From Pseudoalteromonas sp049257235 (GTDB taxonomy: Bacteria > Pseudomonadota > Gammaproteobacteria > Enterobacterales > Alteromonadaceae), in NCBI RefSeq assembly GCF_049257235.1, contig NZ_JBMMUF010000003.1:346019-410018 (forward strand): a DNA stretch of 64,000 nt, in the 5' to 3' direction. Under the pieces are notes generated by a model. It saw only the letters and a list, made by a program, of their open reading frames with translations, made no database searches and had not been told where the DNA came from. Of this stretch, positions 26,394-35,328 are shown piece by piece (positions within the stretch are counted from its first letter, which is position 1; the number at the start of each line of letters is the position of its first letter). A program made the position numbers and the translations under genes.

Positions 26394-27716
26394 TTATTGT
26401 GGGTGCTTAATTGGCAAGAAGATGGTGGCACATAAGCCGCCGTGTTCGCGATTTTTAAGCTCTACACGACCATTATGCATAGTGACAATGCGTTTAATGA
26501 TAGCCAAACCTAAGCCGCTCCCCTCACTTCCGCGCGCCTGATCGCCTTGTGTAAATGGTGCAAACACTTTTTCCAGCTCAGACTCTGGAATGCCAGGACC
26601 GCGGTCTTTCACGCTCACACATACATGCGTTTTACGAAGACAATAATGAGTTGATACTGCAATGGCGTCATCGGAGTAACGCAGTGCATTCTCAATCATA
26701 TTAGTGAGCACTCGCTTAATCGCAACGTTGCTCATAGGCACATTTGGCAAACTCGGATTAAGTTCACAGGTAATTTCTCTTCCCTCTTGCTGGCGACCAT
26801 GCTGCTGCTCAGCATGCACTACTTCAGATACCAAGGCATTGAGATCTTCAGGTTGATAATCGCCTTTATCATGATGGCGCAGATACTCGATAAATTGGTC
26901 GATAATGGCATTCATGTCCTCAATGTCATGAATGATACCTTCACGTAAGTAGTCTTCATCGTCAGACATCATTTCCGTTGCCAGACGAATACGAGTAAGA
27001 GGTGTACGCAAATCGTGAGACACACCGGCCATAAGCAATCGCCGGTCTTGCTCTAGAGCTGCAATACTGCGCGACATCTGGTTAAAGGCTTTGGTTACCT
27101 CCACCATCTCCGTCGCCCCCTCTTCGTTTACGACGGTACTAAAGTCTCCTTTACTCACTTTCGTTGCTGCTTCTTGTAACGCCTTAAGCGGACGGTTCAA
27201 ATGCCGTGCAAACAGCCATCCGCCAAGCACACTCAAAAAGCCGATACTGGTGAGATAAAATGTGAGGAACTCTATGTTTGCTTCTGTAAAACCAGAAAGT
27301 GGCACCTTAACCCAATAGCCTGGTGCTTGTGGTGGCTCAATCCAATAAACCAGTGGGTTAGTTTGGCTAATACGCACACGTGCAGAGCCTTTAAGCTGCT
27401 CTGACATGATGTTAGACAACATTGAATATTCACGTGCTTGACCAAGACCATTGATGTAGGCTTCACGCTGCGTCAGTATTTCTATACCAGTGACTTCGAA
27501 AAACTTCTTGGACACCTCTTCGCTAACTTCAATGCCATCATCACGGCCAATAAAGACTGTTTTCACTTGCTTCGCAAGCATAATGTTTACTTGCTCTATG
27601 GTGGGCTTGACCACATAGAAGCTTACAGCGACATATGAAACGATTTGGTTGATAAGTAAGAGCGCACCCACCAAAAATACGGTTTGCCCGAATGCGCTCC
27701 TTGGAAATATACCCAT
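26394..27716 (-). CDS. envZ: Osmosensor histidine kinase EnvZ
   Basis: Membrane sensor kinase for OmpR. 440 residues: membrane helix ~13-35, periplasmic sensor ~36-148, second membrane helix ~150-170, HAMP ~172-224, and HisKA with phospho-acceptor His234 in GVSHDLRTPLTRIR. The ATPase domain has the N box (NMIENALRYSDD), G1 (DRGPGIPE) and G2 (GSGLGLAI). Start follows the ompR stop directly (TAAATG), so the two are co-translated. Confidence 0.95.
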   Translation of the reverse strand: MGIFPRSAFGQTVFLVGALLLINQIVSYVAVSFYVVKPTIEQVNIMLAKQVKTVFIGRDDGIEVSEEVSKKFFEVTGIEILTQREAYINGLGQAREYSMLSNIMSEQLKGSARVRISQTNPLVYWIEPPQAPGYWVKVPLSGFTEANIEFLTFYLTSIGFLSVLGGWLFARHLNRPLKALQEAATKVSKGDFSTVVNEEGATEMVEVTKAFNQMSRSIAALEQDRRLLMAGVSHDLRTPLTRIRLATEMMSDDEDYLREGIIHDIEDMNAIIDQFIEYLRHHDKGDYQPEDLNALVSEVVHAEQQHGRQQEGREITCELNPSLPNVPMSNVAIKRVLTNMIENALRYSDDAIAVSTHYCLRKTHVCVSVKDRGPGIPESELEKVFAPFTQGDQARGSEGSGLGLAIIKRIVTMHNGRVELKNREHGGLCATIFLPIKHPQ

Positions 27717-28436
27717 TTAGTTATTGCCATCAGGTACGAAAACGTAGCCTAGCCCCCACACAGTTTGTATATAACGAGGGTTTGCAGCGTCGGCTTCGAT
27801 CATTCGACGTAAACGCGATACTTGAACATCGATACTACGCTCTAGCGCACTGTAGTCGCGTCCTCGCGCAAGGTTCATAAGCTTATCGCGACTTAGCGGT
27901 TCACGAGGATGTGAAACCAATGCTTTTAGTACGGCGAACTCACCGCTTGTGAGGGAAATCACTTCATCGCCACGGGTCATTTCGCGCGTCGCTAAGTTCA
28001 ACGCAAAATCACCAAACTTGACTTGGTTTTCTTCAGCTGCAGGTGCCCCGGGCACTTCTTTGGCTCGGCGTCTTAAAATTGCTTTAACGCGCGCTAAAAG
28101 CTCTCGTGGGTTAAATGGTTTGGGAATATAGTCATCCGCACCTAACTCTAATCCAATGATACGATCAACTTCATCACCTTTGGCGGTGAGCATTACAATC
28201 GGGATTTCATTCTCTTTTTGACGTAAACGACGGCAAATAGATAAACCATCTTCACCTGGCAACATGAGATCAAGAACCATTAAATGGAAGTTTTCGCGCT
28301 CTAGCAGTTTATCCATTTGCTCTGAATTTGCCGCACTGCGCACAATAAAGCCTTGCTCTACCAAGTAGCGCTCAAGCAACGCGCGCAGACGCATATCGTC
28401 ATCCACTACGAGAATTTTTGTTGTTTCTTGTCCCAT
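27717..28436 (-). CDS. ompR: Response regulator OmpR
   Basis: Two-component regulator controlling porins and osmotic genes. 239 residues: receiver domain with acidic pocket DDD (12-14) and phospho-site Asp56 in VLDLMLPGEDG, then a winged-helix DNA-binding domain whose end (RYIQTVWGLGYVFVPDG) is diagnostic of OmpR. Transcribed with envZ; greB lies 105 bases upstream on the same strand. Confidence 0.96.
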   Translation of the reverse strand: MGQETTKILVVDDDMRLRALLERYLVEQGFIVRSAANSEQMDKLLERENFHLMVLDLMLPGEDGLSICRRLRQKENEIPIVMLTAKGDEVDRIIGLELGADDYIPKPFNPRELLARVKAILRRRAKEVPGAPAAEENQVKFGDFALNLATREMTRGDEVISLTSGEFAVLKALVSHPREPLSRDKLMNLARGRDYSALERSIDVQVSRLRRMIEADAANPRYIQTVWGLGYVFVPDGNN

Positions 28437-28540
28437 GATAATTGCTTAATTTTTCTTGTTGTGACCTTAACTATAAGCGAATTCATGGACTTGGGAAATG
28501 TTGAGTCTCAATAAGATTGTTACATTTGTTGTCAAATTGG

Positions 28541-29020
28541 TTATTCGCCAACGTTATAGCTTATCCGATTGATATACCAGACCTTACGACCGCTGGGTGT
28601 ACTGACCCATGCTTCATCATCTACTTCCTTTTTTAACAACGCGCGTGCCATAGGGGCATCAATCGATACAACACCTTTGTTGTCATATATTTCATCTGGG
28701 CCAACTATTTGGAAGTTCAGCGTTTCACCGTTTTCATCTTCGACTTCAACAAATGCACCAAAGAATACCTTCCCCTCTTGCTCAGGGCTGTAATCAACGA
28801 TTCGCAATTCATCTAAACGCTTTTGCAGATAACGTACACGGCGGTCAATTTCTCGTAATCTTTTCTTATTATATTGATAGTCGGCATTCTCAGAACGATC
28901 GCCCAAACTTGCAGCCCACGCGACTTTTTTGGTCACTTCAGGGCGCTCAGTTCGCCATAAATGATCTAATTCACTTTGCAGCTGTTGGTAACCTTTGCGG
29001 GTAATTAATTTTGTTTTCAT
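28541..29020 (-). CDS. greB: Transcript cleavage factor GreB
   Basis: Rescues backtracked RNA polymerase by stimulating transcript cleavage. 159 residues: N-terminal coiled coil with the conserved LGDRSENADYQYNKKRLREID tip carrying the catalytic acidic pair (DRSENAD), then a C-terminal FKBP-like domain (VSIDAPMARALLKK). TRKGYQQLQSELDHLWRTERP distinguishes GreB from GreA. Here greB runs in the same direction as ompR-envZ; in E. coli it is divergent from them. Confidence 0.95.
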   Translation of the reverse strand: MKTKLITRKGYQQLQSELDHLWRTERPEVTKKVAWAASLGDRSENADYQYNKKRLREIDRRVRYLQKRLDELRIVDYSPEQEGKVFFGAFVEVEDENGETLNFQIVGPDEIYDNKGVVSIDAPMARALLKKEVDDEAWVSTPSGRKVWYINRISYNVGE

Positions 29021-29094
29021 TCTTCGGTTCAGTTTTTGTTCATTTTAACAGGACCATAGTTACAGCAGGTAGTAACTAAGAGGTAGGTGTTGAT

Positions 29095-29409
29095 ATGCGC
29101 AAGTGCAACATGAAATACACCCTACTATTTTTATTCAGTTTGTTTGCGTTCACTGGTTTAGTTGCCAGTACTCACCTTTTTGCAAACGCACCTGTTGCTG
29201 CTGATCAGTATACACTGACTATTGAGGTCGACTCATCACAATATGCAAACCAAGAAGCGGATGATGATAACGATCCTGAACACCCCATAAGTAACTCAAC
29301 ATTACGCCAAAGTCATGGTTATCAGCAACCATCTACTGAGCCATCAGATGTGCCTGTTGCTCAGGCCATCCGCGTAGCCCATCAAAGAGCACCACCGTAC
29401 TTCTCTTAA
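29095..29409 (+). CDS. Small secreted hypothetical protein
   Basis: Not recognised. 104 residues with a clear signal peptide (KYTLLFLFSLFAFTGLVAS, cleavage near residue 25-31) and an acidic, Asp/Asn/Gln-rich mature part (EADDDNDPEHP) without Cys. Low complexity suggests it may be disordered. AAGAGG and TAGGTG lie upstream of the ATG. The CBS-domain gene follows after 35 bases, so they may be cotranscribed. Divergent from greB across 74 bases. Confidence 0.6.
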   Translation: MRKCNMKYTLLFLFSLFAFTGLVASTHLFANAPVAADQYTLTIEVDSSQYANQEADDDNDPEHPISNSTLRQSHGYQQPSTEPSDVPVAQAIRVAHQRAPPYFS

Positions 29410-29444
29410 AATCTGTTTTTATTACATTTTTTTGGAGAATTATC

Positions 29445-30023
29445 ATGACTAATTACACATTTTTGCGCACTCATCATGTTGTTGATGGCGCACCAATCGC
29501 CCAATTGACTGAAAATGAACACGCTCTTGAATTGAGCAGTCCAGCAAACACTTTATTACAAGACTTCACTATGCAGACTCCGGTGTGCATTCAAGCTGAT
29601 ACTCCGATTCTCGCAGCTAGAAAGCTCGCCAGCGCAACGCCTACCGATGCATTACTTGTTGTTGATGAGCAAAACAAGCTCATCGGTGTTACATCGAGTG
29701 TCGAGCTGCAAAGTGTTCGCGTCACGACTCAAGCACTACAGATGGGCTTAAAGCCCAGTGAATTACTGGTTCATGATGTAATGCGTTCTGTTCATACCTT
29801 ACCTTGCGTTGCGATGAAAAGTGTTGCTAACACCAATCTAGGTACGGTACTGACAACCATGGAGCATACTGGCAGTTTTTACCTTCTAGTCAGTGAAAAT
29901 GCCCATATTCGCGGCGTTTTCTGCGCGCGTAAGATTGCCAAAGAGTTAGGGATCGCCTTAGATATCACTCCTGTCGCTCAATCTTTCCATGATGTAGTGG
30001 CAAGTGTTGAACATCCTCATTAA
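29445..30023 (+). CDS. CBS-domain protein
   Basis: 192 residues with a pair of CBS motifs (about 42-95 and 107-170): MQTPVCIQADTPILAARK with DALLVVDEQNKLIGVTS, then VMRSVHTLPCVAMKS with GSFYLLVSENAHIRGVFC. Such Bateman modules bind adenine nucleotides or SAM and usually regulate a partner. No catalytic or membrane domain is attached, so it acts as a free regulatory module or adaptor. GGAG is well spaced before the ATG. Partner unknown; tex downstream is probably a separate unit. Confidence 0.85.
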   Translation: MTNYTFLRTHHVVDGAPIAQLTENEHALELSSPANTLLQDFTMQTPVCIQADTPILAARKLASATPTDALLVVDEQNKLIGVTSSVELQSVRVTTQALQMGLKPSELLVHDVMRSVHTLPCVAMKSVANTNLGTVLTTMEHTGSFYLLVSENAHIRGVFCARKIAKELGIALDITPVAQSFHDVVASVEHPH

Positions 30024-30158
30024 GAGTTAGTTACATTCCTATTACGAGTCGCCAAGGATGGCGAAATTTGCCCTTCTGTTCATAAGTAGCTGTGATATTA
30101 TCCTGTTAATTTACTGGTTACTCGCTCTGATGATGAGCATGACAATAAAAGGTTTTTA

Positions 30159-32477
30159 ATGGGTAATATCACCATGATGCTTGCACAAGAGTTGCAGGCA
30201 CAAGAGCAACAAGTGCTAGCAGCAACCAAGCTTCTCGATGAAGGTGCCACCGTCCCCTTCATTGCGCGCTATCGTAAAGAAGTAACAGGTGGTTTGGATG
30301 ACACACAATTACGCACTCTAGAGCAGCGCTTAGGTTACCTTCGCGAACTAGAAGAACGCCGCCAGTTCATTATCAAAACTATTGATGACCAAGAGAAACT
30401 CACGCCTCAGTTACAGGCTGAGATCAATGCAGCGACAACAAAAACAGAATTAGAAGATTTATACCTTCCGTATAAACCCAAACGTCGTACCAAAGGGCAA
30501 ATAGCGATAGAAGCGGGGCTTGAACCTCTTGCTGAATCTTTACTCGCAGACCCGGATCTTGACCCAGAAATCCAAGCAGCCCAATACATTAACAACGATA
30601 AAGGCATTGCTGATACCAAGGCAGCTCTAGATGGTGCGCGCTACATTTTGATGGAGCGATTTGCTGAAGATGCCAAGTTACTAGCGAAGTTGCGCCAACA
30701 AATTAAACAACACGGGCATATCACTAGCTCCGTTATCGCGGGCCAAGAGAAAGCAGGTGTTAAGTACCAAGATTATTTCGAACACAGTGAAGCGATTGGC
30801 TCAATCCCATCACACCGCGCGCTTGCAATGCTGCGCGCTCGCAATGAAGGTGTGTTAAACCTCAACATCAACCCTGATGCCCAAAGTGAAGACGGCCACG
30901 CCTTGTGTATAAACATGATTGCCCAACACTTTGACTTATCGATTGAAGGTAAAGCTGCAAGCAAGTGGCTGGCCCAAGTTGCACAGTGGACGTGGAAGGT
31001 GAAGTTATCTTTGCACTTAGAAAACGAGTTTTTAGCCTCAATGCGTGAGCTGGCTGAAACCGGCGCAATTGATGTGTTTGCAAAGAACTTAAAAGATTTA
31101 CTAATGGCTGCTCCTGCGGGTGCCAAAGTAACACTAGGGCTCGACCCTGGTCTGCGCACTGGGTGTAAAATTGCCGTTGTAGACGCAACAGGTAAGCTAT
31201 TAGCGACCAACACCATCTTCCCGCATGCTCCTCAAAACCAGTGGGAAAAATCACTGCGCACATTAGAGCAGCTATGTCGTCAGCATAAGGTGGAGCTTAT
31301 TGCCATCGGCAACGGTACAGCTAGCCGTGAAAGTGACAAACTCGTTGGCGAGTTGGTGAAAAGCGTGCCGGAATTGAAAATGAATAAGATCATGGTCAGC
31401 GAAGCAGGCGCGTCTGTGTATTCTGCCTCTGAGTTCGCGGCCCAAGAATTCCCAGATCTTGACGTATCGCTACGTGGTGCTGTATCGATCGCTCGTCGTT
31501 TACAAGACCCTCTTGCAGAGCTAGTAAAAATTGAGCCTAAATCTATTGGTGTGGGTCAATACCAGCATGACGTATCGCAAAGCCAACTAGGACAAACACT
31601 GACTTCAGTTGTTGAGGACTGTGTAAACGCAGTCGGTGTTGACGTAAATACAGCGTCAGTTCCGCTACTTACTCGTGTTTCAGGCTTGAATAAAACTTTG
31701 GCGCAGAACATTGTCAATTACCGTGATAGCAATGGCGCCTTTGCCAATCGCAGCCAGCTGAAGAAAGTAGAGCGCTTAGGCCCTAAGGCGTTTGAGCAAA
31801 GTGCCGGTTTCTTGCGCATAGTAAATGGCTCAGATCCACTTGATGCGTCTGCGGTTCACCCTGAAGCATATCCAGTGGTGAAGAATATTTGTGCTGCAAA
31901 TGATCAAGATATATCTGCACTCATCGGCAATGGTCAGGTATTAAAATCTCTTAACCCTCAAGATTATACCGATGAGCAATTCGGTTTACCTACGGTTACC
32001 GACATCATCAGTGAGCTCCATAAGCCAGGTCGAGATCCACGCCCTGAGTTTAAAACTGCAGAATTCAAAGCCGGTGTTGAAACAATCAACGACCTCAAAC
32101 CGGGTATGGTACTCGAAGGAGTGGTGTCAAACGTAGCCAACTTTGGCGCTTTTGTAGATGTAGGCGTACACCAAGATGGTCTAGTACATATCTCAGCGCT
32201 GACTGACAAATTCATCAGCGACCCTCGCGAAGTGGTCAAAGCTGGAGACATTGTCAAAGTGAAGGTGCTAGAAGTAGATACTGGGCGTAAACGCATTAGT
32301 TTCACGATGCGATTAAACGATGAAGTGCCTGCCAGCTCAGCTAAACCAGAGCACAAACCTGCTGCCAAAAAAGGCTCAACGCCCAAAGCCAAAGGACCAA
32401 GTCGCAACCGCCAAGATCAAGGCAACGCGGCAATGGGCAATGCGTTTGCTGAAGCCTTTGCAAAGTTGAAGAAGTAA
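30159..32477 (+). CDS. tex: Tex-family transcription accessory protein (YhgF)
   Basis: Nucleic-acid-binding protein linked to transcription and stress tolerance. 772 residues: N-terminal Tex helical domain (VPFIARYRKEVTGGLDD), YqgF-like RNase H fold (LGLDPGLRTGCKIAVVDATG), helix-hairpin-helix repeats (LARVSGLNKTLAQNIVNYRD-type), and a C-terminal S1 domain (about 650-720, VLEGVVSNVANFGAFVDVGV). A Lys/Pro/Ala-rich tail follows. AAAGG precedes the ATG at 30159; a second Met lies six residues in. Neighbour of greB as in E. coli. Confidence 0.96.
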   Translation: MGNITMMLAQELQAQEQQVLAATKLLDEGATVPFIARYRKEVTGGLDDTQLRTLEQRLGYLRELEERRQFIIKTIDDQEKLTPQLQAEINAATTKTELEDLYLPYKPKRRTKGQIAIEAGLEPLAESLLADPDLDPEIQAAQYINNDKGIADTKAALDGARYILMERFAEDAKLLAKLRQQIKQHGHITSSVIAGQEKAGVKYQDYFEHSEAIGSIPSHRALAMLRARNEGVLNLNINPDAQSEDGHALCINMIAQHFDLSIEGKAASKWLAQVAQWTWKVKLSLHLENEFLASMRELAETGAIDVFAKNLKDLLMAAPAGAKVTLGLDPGLRTGCKIAVVDATGKLLATNTIFPHAPQNQWEKSLRTLEQLCRQHKVELIAIGNGTASRESDKLVGELVKSVPELKMNKIMVSEAGASVYSASEFAAQEFPDLDVSLRGAVSIARRLQDPLAELVKIEPKSIGVGQYQHDVSQSQLGQTLTSVVEDCVNAVGVDVNTASVPLLTRVSGLNKTLAQNIVNYRDSNGAFANRSQLKKVERLGPKAFEQSAGFLRIVNGSDPLDASAVHPEAYPVVKNICAANDQDISALIGNGQVLKSLNPQDYTDEQFGLPTVTDIISELHKPGRDPRPEFKTAEFKAGVETINDLKPGMVLEGVVSNVANFGAFVDVGVHQDGLVHISALTDKFISDPREVVKAGDIVKVKVLEVDTGRKRISFTMRLNDEVPASSAKPEHKPAAKKGSTPKAKGPSRNRQDQGNAAMGNAFAEAFAKLKK

Positions 32478-32498
32478 GCAGTGGCTTGTAAACATATT

Positions 32499-32527
32499 AA
32501 AAAACGCAGCTTAGGCTGCGTTTTTTT
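32499..32527. terminator. Bidirectional terminator after tex
   Basis: CGCAGC / GCTGCG stem with loop TTAG, flanked by A6 and T7, between convergent tex and the metalloprotease-like gene. Confidence 0.9.
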
Positions 32528-32544
32528 GTTTTGGCTTTGAAGGT

Positions 32545-33336
32545 CTAAACCTGCGTCGATACCGCCGACAACTCCGAAGGCTTACTCACTTGCTGATAAA
32601 AGTCTGCGATACGCAGCGCTCGTGATTCAACCGCGTCTTCACGGGTAAAACGCTTTGGCGGCTCACTCACTGAGTATGCCGGTTTGTCGTCATCGCCACT
32701 TTGCGCTTCTTCTTTGGTTTGGCTCGCTAACTCTGTTTGCGCTTGCACCAATTTTTGTGTGGCGTCACGTGCAATCGCTCGATCGGCTGCTGAGGGCTCT
32801 GCAGGGGCTAAAGCGGCTGCCCGTACTTGCTGCATTTTCTCAATGGTGGCACGAGGATCGCCTGGTACCGCCGCAACATCGATTTGCACTTCACCACCCA
32901 CCGCATAGTTTTTGCCATCAGGGCCACGCTGGAATTCATAGCTGGGTGATCCGGCATAGCGCCCACCCACGGTTGCATGTGCTTGCTCGTGTAAGCGCAC
33001 TTCAGAGTCGCGCGAACTGAGCTCCTCGATTTGCTGTTGCTCTTTTTGTTGCTGCTCGTCTTGGCGAGATGAGTCTTGCTGTGACGATTCGTCGTCACGC
33101 TCTCCAACAGCACGCTGCTCTTCGTTTTGCGGCTTTAACGAGTCTTGGGATTCTTTTGTTTGTCCGGGGGCTTTGGCTTTATCTGCATCACTGGCAGATT
33201 TGTTCTCAGTCGCACTTTTATTGAGTGCTTGAGGCGCGGGAATCACCTCACGAAGTTGATTATCGCGACGCGCACTTTCGGTATAAACATTCGCGGTGTT
33301 TAGATTGATAGCGGGGTATGGCGTGACGATGTTCAT
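32545..33336 (-). CDS. Putative zinc metalloprotease, SprA-related / CJM1_0395 type
   Basis: 263 residues. The N-terminal half (1-~108) is disordered, rich in Gln, Glu, Ser and Lys. A conserved domain follows with H116-E-Q-A-H120, a HExxH zinc motif in RLHEQAHATVGG, then SYEFQRGPDGKNYAVGGEV and VPGDPRATIEKMQQVRAAAL. These match the family often annotated as putative metalloprotease CJM1_0395. No signal peptide is seen. It follows, by 5 bases, a small protein with a flagellar-rod-like end. Proteolysis is not proven for this family. Confidence 0.78.
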   Translation of the reverse strand: MNIVTPYPAINLNTANVYTESARRDNQLREVIPAPQALNKSATENKSASDADKAKAPGQTKESQDSLKPQNEEQRAVGERDDESSQQDSSRQDEQQQKEQQQIEELSSRDSEVRLHEQAHATVGGRYAGSPSYEFQRGPDGKNYAVGGEVQIDVAAVPGDPRATIEKMQQVRAAALAPAEPSAADRAIARDATQKLVQAQTELASQTKEEAQSGDDDKPAYSVSEPPKRFTREDAVESRALRIADFYQQVSKPSELSAVSTQV

Positions 33337-33341
33337 GGTAA

Positions 33342-33650
33342 CTAAGCACGAATATCAATGATGGTGCCTAGCACCTCATCGGCGGTTTGAATGCTGCGCG
33401 CATTTGCTTTGGCACTGAACTCTGCCACTTTGAGGTTCACCACTTCTTCTTCAATACGAGGGGTTTGAGCAACGGGTGCTGTGATGGCTTCATTACTGCC
33501 TGCGCCTTGAAGCTGGCGAGCATTTTGCAATTCTTGCTGGTCTTGTTGCTCGGTGGTGGCACGGTTGATATTAACCGTTGCACGTTCAACGTCCTGTTGA
33601 GCGCGGCTAAAGCCTTCAACACCATTATTGAAAACAGATCCAATAGGCAT
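33342..33650 (-). CDS. Small protein with flagellar rod/hook-like C-terminus
   Basis: 102 residues. The C-terminal segment VAEFSAKANARSIQTADEVLG resembles the C-terminal helix of flagellar rod and hook proteins (pattern A.F.ANA..I...DEMLG). The N-terminal part FNNGVEGFSRAQQDVERATVNI also resembles the rod N-terminal helix. The middle is short and Gln-rich, so it looks like a rod protein without its central domain. No flagellar genes are in the window. Probably cotranscribed with the downstream metalloprotease-like gene. Function unknown. Confidence 0.65.
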   Translation of the reverse strand: MPIGSVFNNGVEGFSRAQQDVERATVNINRATTEQQDQQELQNARQLQGAGSNEAITAPVAQTPRIEEEVVNLKVAEFSAKANARSIQTADEVLGTIIDIRA

Positions 33651-33747
33651 ACGCTATCCTCACACTCAAACTGATACACTTTTTATCATTATTGCGCAAA
33701 AATCATACTAAATAAAGCGAAAGCGCTCTCTATAAAGGGGACTGGCT

Positions 33748-34494
33748 TCAAAGCATTGATTTAAAAGCGGCTATAAATTCTTCTTTGTGAGAAATAAAAG
33801 GCGCATGCGAGGCCTTATCAATCACTGCGATATTTAGTTGCGGGCGCAGCTGCTGCATTTTTCCAATCGCTTTGTAAGGAACCAACGCATCTAAACGGCC
33901 AAAAATAGCACCAATTGGCTGACTCAGGCTGGCAAATTCACCGCGCAAGTCATGATGTTCAAGTATGTCTAACCCTTGCTTTAAAACCTCGCTATCTGTA
34001 GCCGGTGCTTGCCCTATGAGCGCTCTTAGCTCTTTGATGTCTTGTCGTGCAGACTGACTGCCCATCGCTTGAATAGCTAGGAAGCGTTCTATCGTTTTAG
34101 CACTGTTCTCGGTCAGCTGTTTGTTAAACAACTCCAATACATCTAGCTTGATGCCTGGCCAGTCATCACTGTGAGCAAAAAACGGGCTAGATGCTATCAG
34201 TATGACTTTGCTTACTTTTTTAGGATAAAAATGGGCTAGATAAAGTGCCACCAAGCCGCCAAGTGACCAGCCAGCAATAACGCTGCCATCCTGTATTTGT
34301 TCAGCAAGCTTTTTCGCCATTCCAGCTAAATCGCAGGTGTAATTCGCGGCTTTATCGATCTGATGATATCCATATCCAGGCAAATCTAGGGCTTTCACTT
34401 CCCCGTCGAAAATGAAACTCAACTCTGGCTCAATAAGATCCCACACTTCGCGGTTCATTCCCCAACCATGGAGTAATACCAACTGTTTCTGCAT
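33748..34494 (-). CDS. bioH: Pimeloyl-ACP methyl ester carboxylesterase
   Basis: Removes the methyl group from pimeloyl-ACP methyl ester in biotin synthesis. 248-residue alpha/beta hydrolase: oxyanion motif LLHGWGMNREVWD, nucleophile Ser77 in AGWSLGGLVALYLAHFYP, acid in FGRLDALVP and His in DKASHAPFIS. It is divergent from gntX/comF, the E. coli arrangement, which supports BioH over a general hydrolase. Confidence 0.93.
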   Translation of the reverse strand: MQKQLVLLHGWGMNREVWDLIEPELSFIFDGEVKALDLPGYGYHQIDKAANYTCDLAGMAKKLAEQIQDGSVIAGWSLGGLVALYLAHFYPKKVSKVILIASSPFFAHSDDWPGIKLDVLELFNKQLTENSAKTIERFLAIQAMGSQSARQDIKELRALIGQAPATDSEVLKQGLDILEHHDLRGEFASLSQPIGAIFGRLDALVPYKAIGKMQQLRPQLNIAVIDKASHAPFISHKEEFIAAFKSML

Positions 34495-34576
34495 TTACCT
34501 ATCCCAATCAACTATGCTTGAATGACTAACCTGTGACTAAACACAGGCATTATTAACGGGAATATGAGGTTATGCA

Positions 34577-35266
34577 ATGGACGCATACAGGAAATTCGCC
34601 GCATGGCTCTTTCCTCAATACTGCCTGCTTTGCCATCAGGGAGTAAATAATGGACAACAGCTCTGCAGCTCTTGCTGCATGTCTTTCACAGGCATTGATG
34701 CAAACAACTCATGCAATCTTCTGACTCGAGCTGATATTCAGCGTCAGTTTACACTACCCAATATTGATAAACTCTTTGCAGTAGACTGGTATAAGCCACC
34801 GCTGTCGATTTGGCTAAAACGGCTCAAATATCAACAGCGCATGTATTATCAAAAGGCAATAACCCAACTAATTGTCCAACACTTAGCACACGCCTCTACA
34901 ACCCCTAACTGGCAATGGCCAGATATCATCAGTCCTGTCCCTTGCGCTCCTGCAAAACTACTCTGGCGAGGTTTTAATCAGGTAGCCTCATTGTGGCAGC
35001 ACGCGCTTCCCAACGAGTTATTCATGACCAACTTACTATCTCGCTCGCACTCATTTCATCCGCAAGCTTCACTTAATGCAGCGCAGCGACGCAAAAATCT
35101 GAAGCATGTTTTTAAACTACATGGCGATGTCTCGAATAAGCACGTTGTTTTGGTAGATGACATTTTAACAACAGGCTCCACCGCCAATACGGTAGCAAAA
35201 CTGCTCAAAGATGCTAACGCCGCAAGCGTTGCTGTGTGGGTGGTATGCCTCACTCCCAAAGAGTAG
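34577..35266 (+). CDS. gntX: ComF/GntX family amidophosphoribosyltransferase-like protein
   Basis: 229 residues with an N-terminal Cys4 zinc-ribbon (CLLCHQGV ... CSSCCMSF) and a phosphoribosyltransferase fold with PRPP motif VVLVDDILTTGSTANTV near the C-terminus. ComF relatives act in DNA uptake in naturally competent bacteria, while GntX in E. coli has no settled role. Neighbour of bioH and nfuA as in E. coli. GAGG lies about 8 bases before the ATG. Confidence 0.93.
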   Translation: MDAYRKFAAWLFPQYCLLCHQGVNNGQQLCSSCCMSFTGIDANNSCNLLTRADIQRQFTLPNIDKLFAVDWYKPPLSIWLKRLKYQQRMYYQKAITQLIVQHLAHASTTPNWQWPDIISPVPCAPAKLLWRGFNQVASLWQHALPNELFMTNLLSRSHSFHPQASLNAAQRRKNLKHVFKLHGDVSNKHVVLVDDILTTGSTANTVAKLLKDANAASVAVWVVCLTPKE

Positions 35267-35274
35267 CATGCATG

Positions 35275-35302
35275 AAAAAGCCGACTTTAAAGGTCGGCTT
35301 TT
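35275..35302. terminator. Bidirectional terminator
   Basis: AAAAGCCGAC / GTCGGCTTTT stem with a 7-base loop between convergent gntX and the M14 peptidase gene. Confidence 0.85.
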
Positions 35303-35328
35303 AATACATCCACTCATATATGCGAATG

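Noticed and set aside
30049..30064. TCGCC / GGCGA hairpin between the CBS gene and tex
   Set aside because: Five-base stem with only three T after it; too weak to call a terminator.
30773..31263. Minus-strand frames of 131-147 codons inside tex
   Set aside because: Antisense to the tex coding frame, with no RBS or domain.
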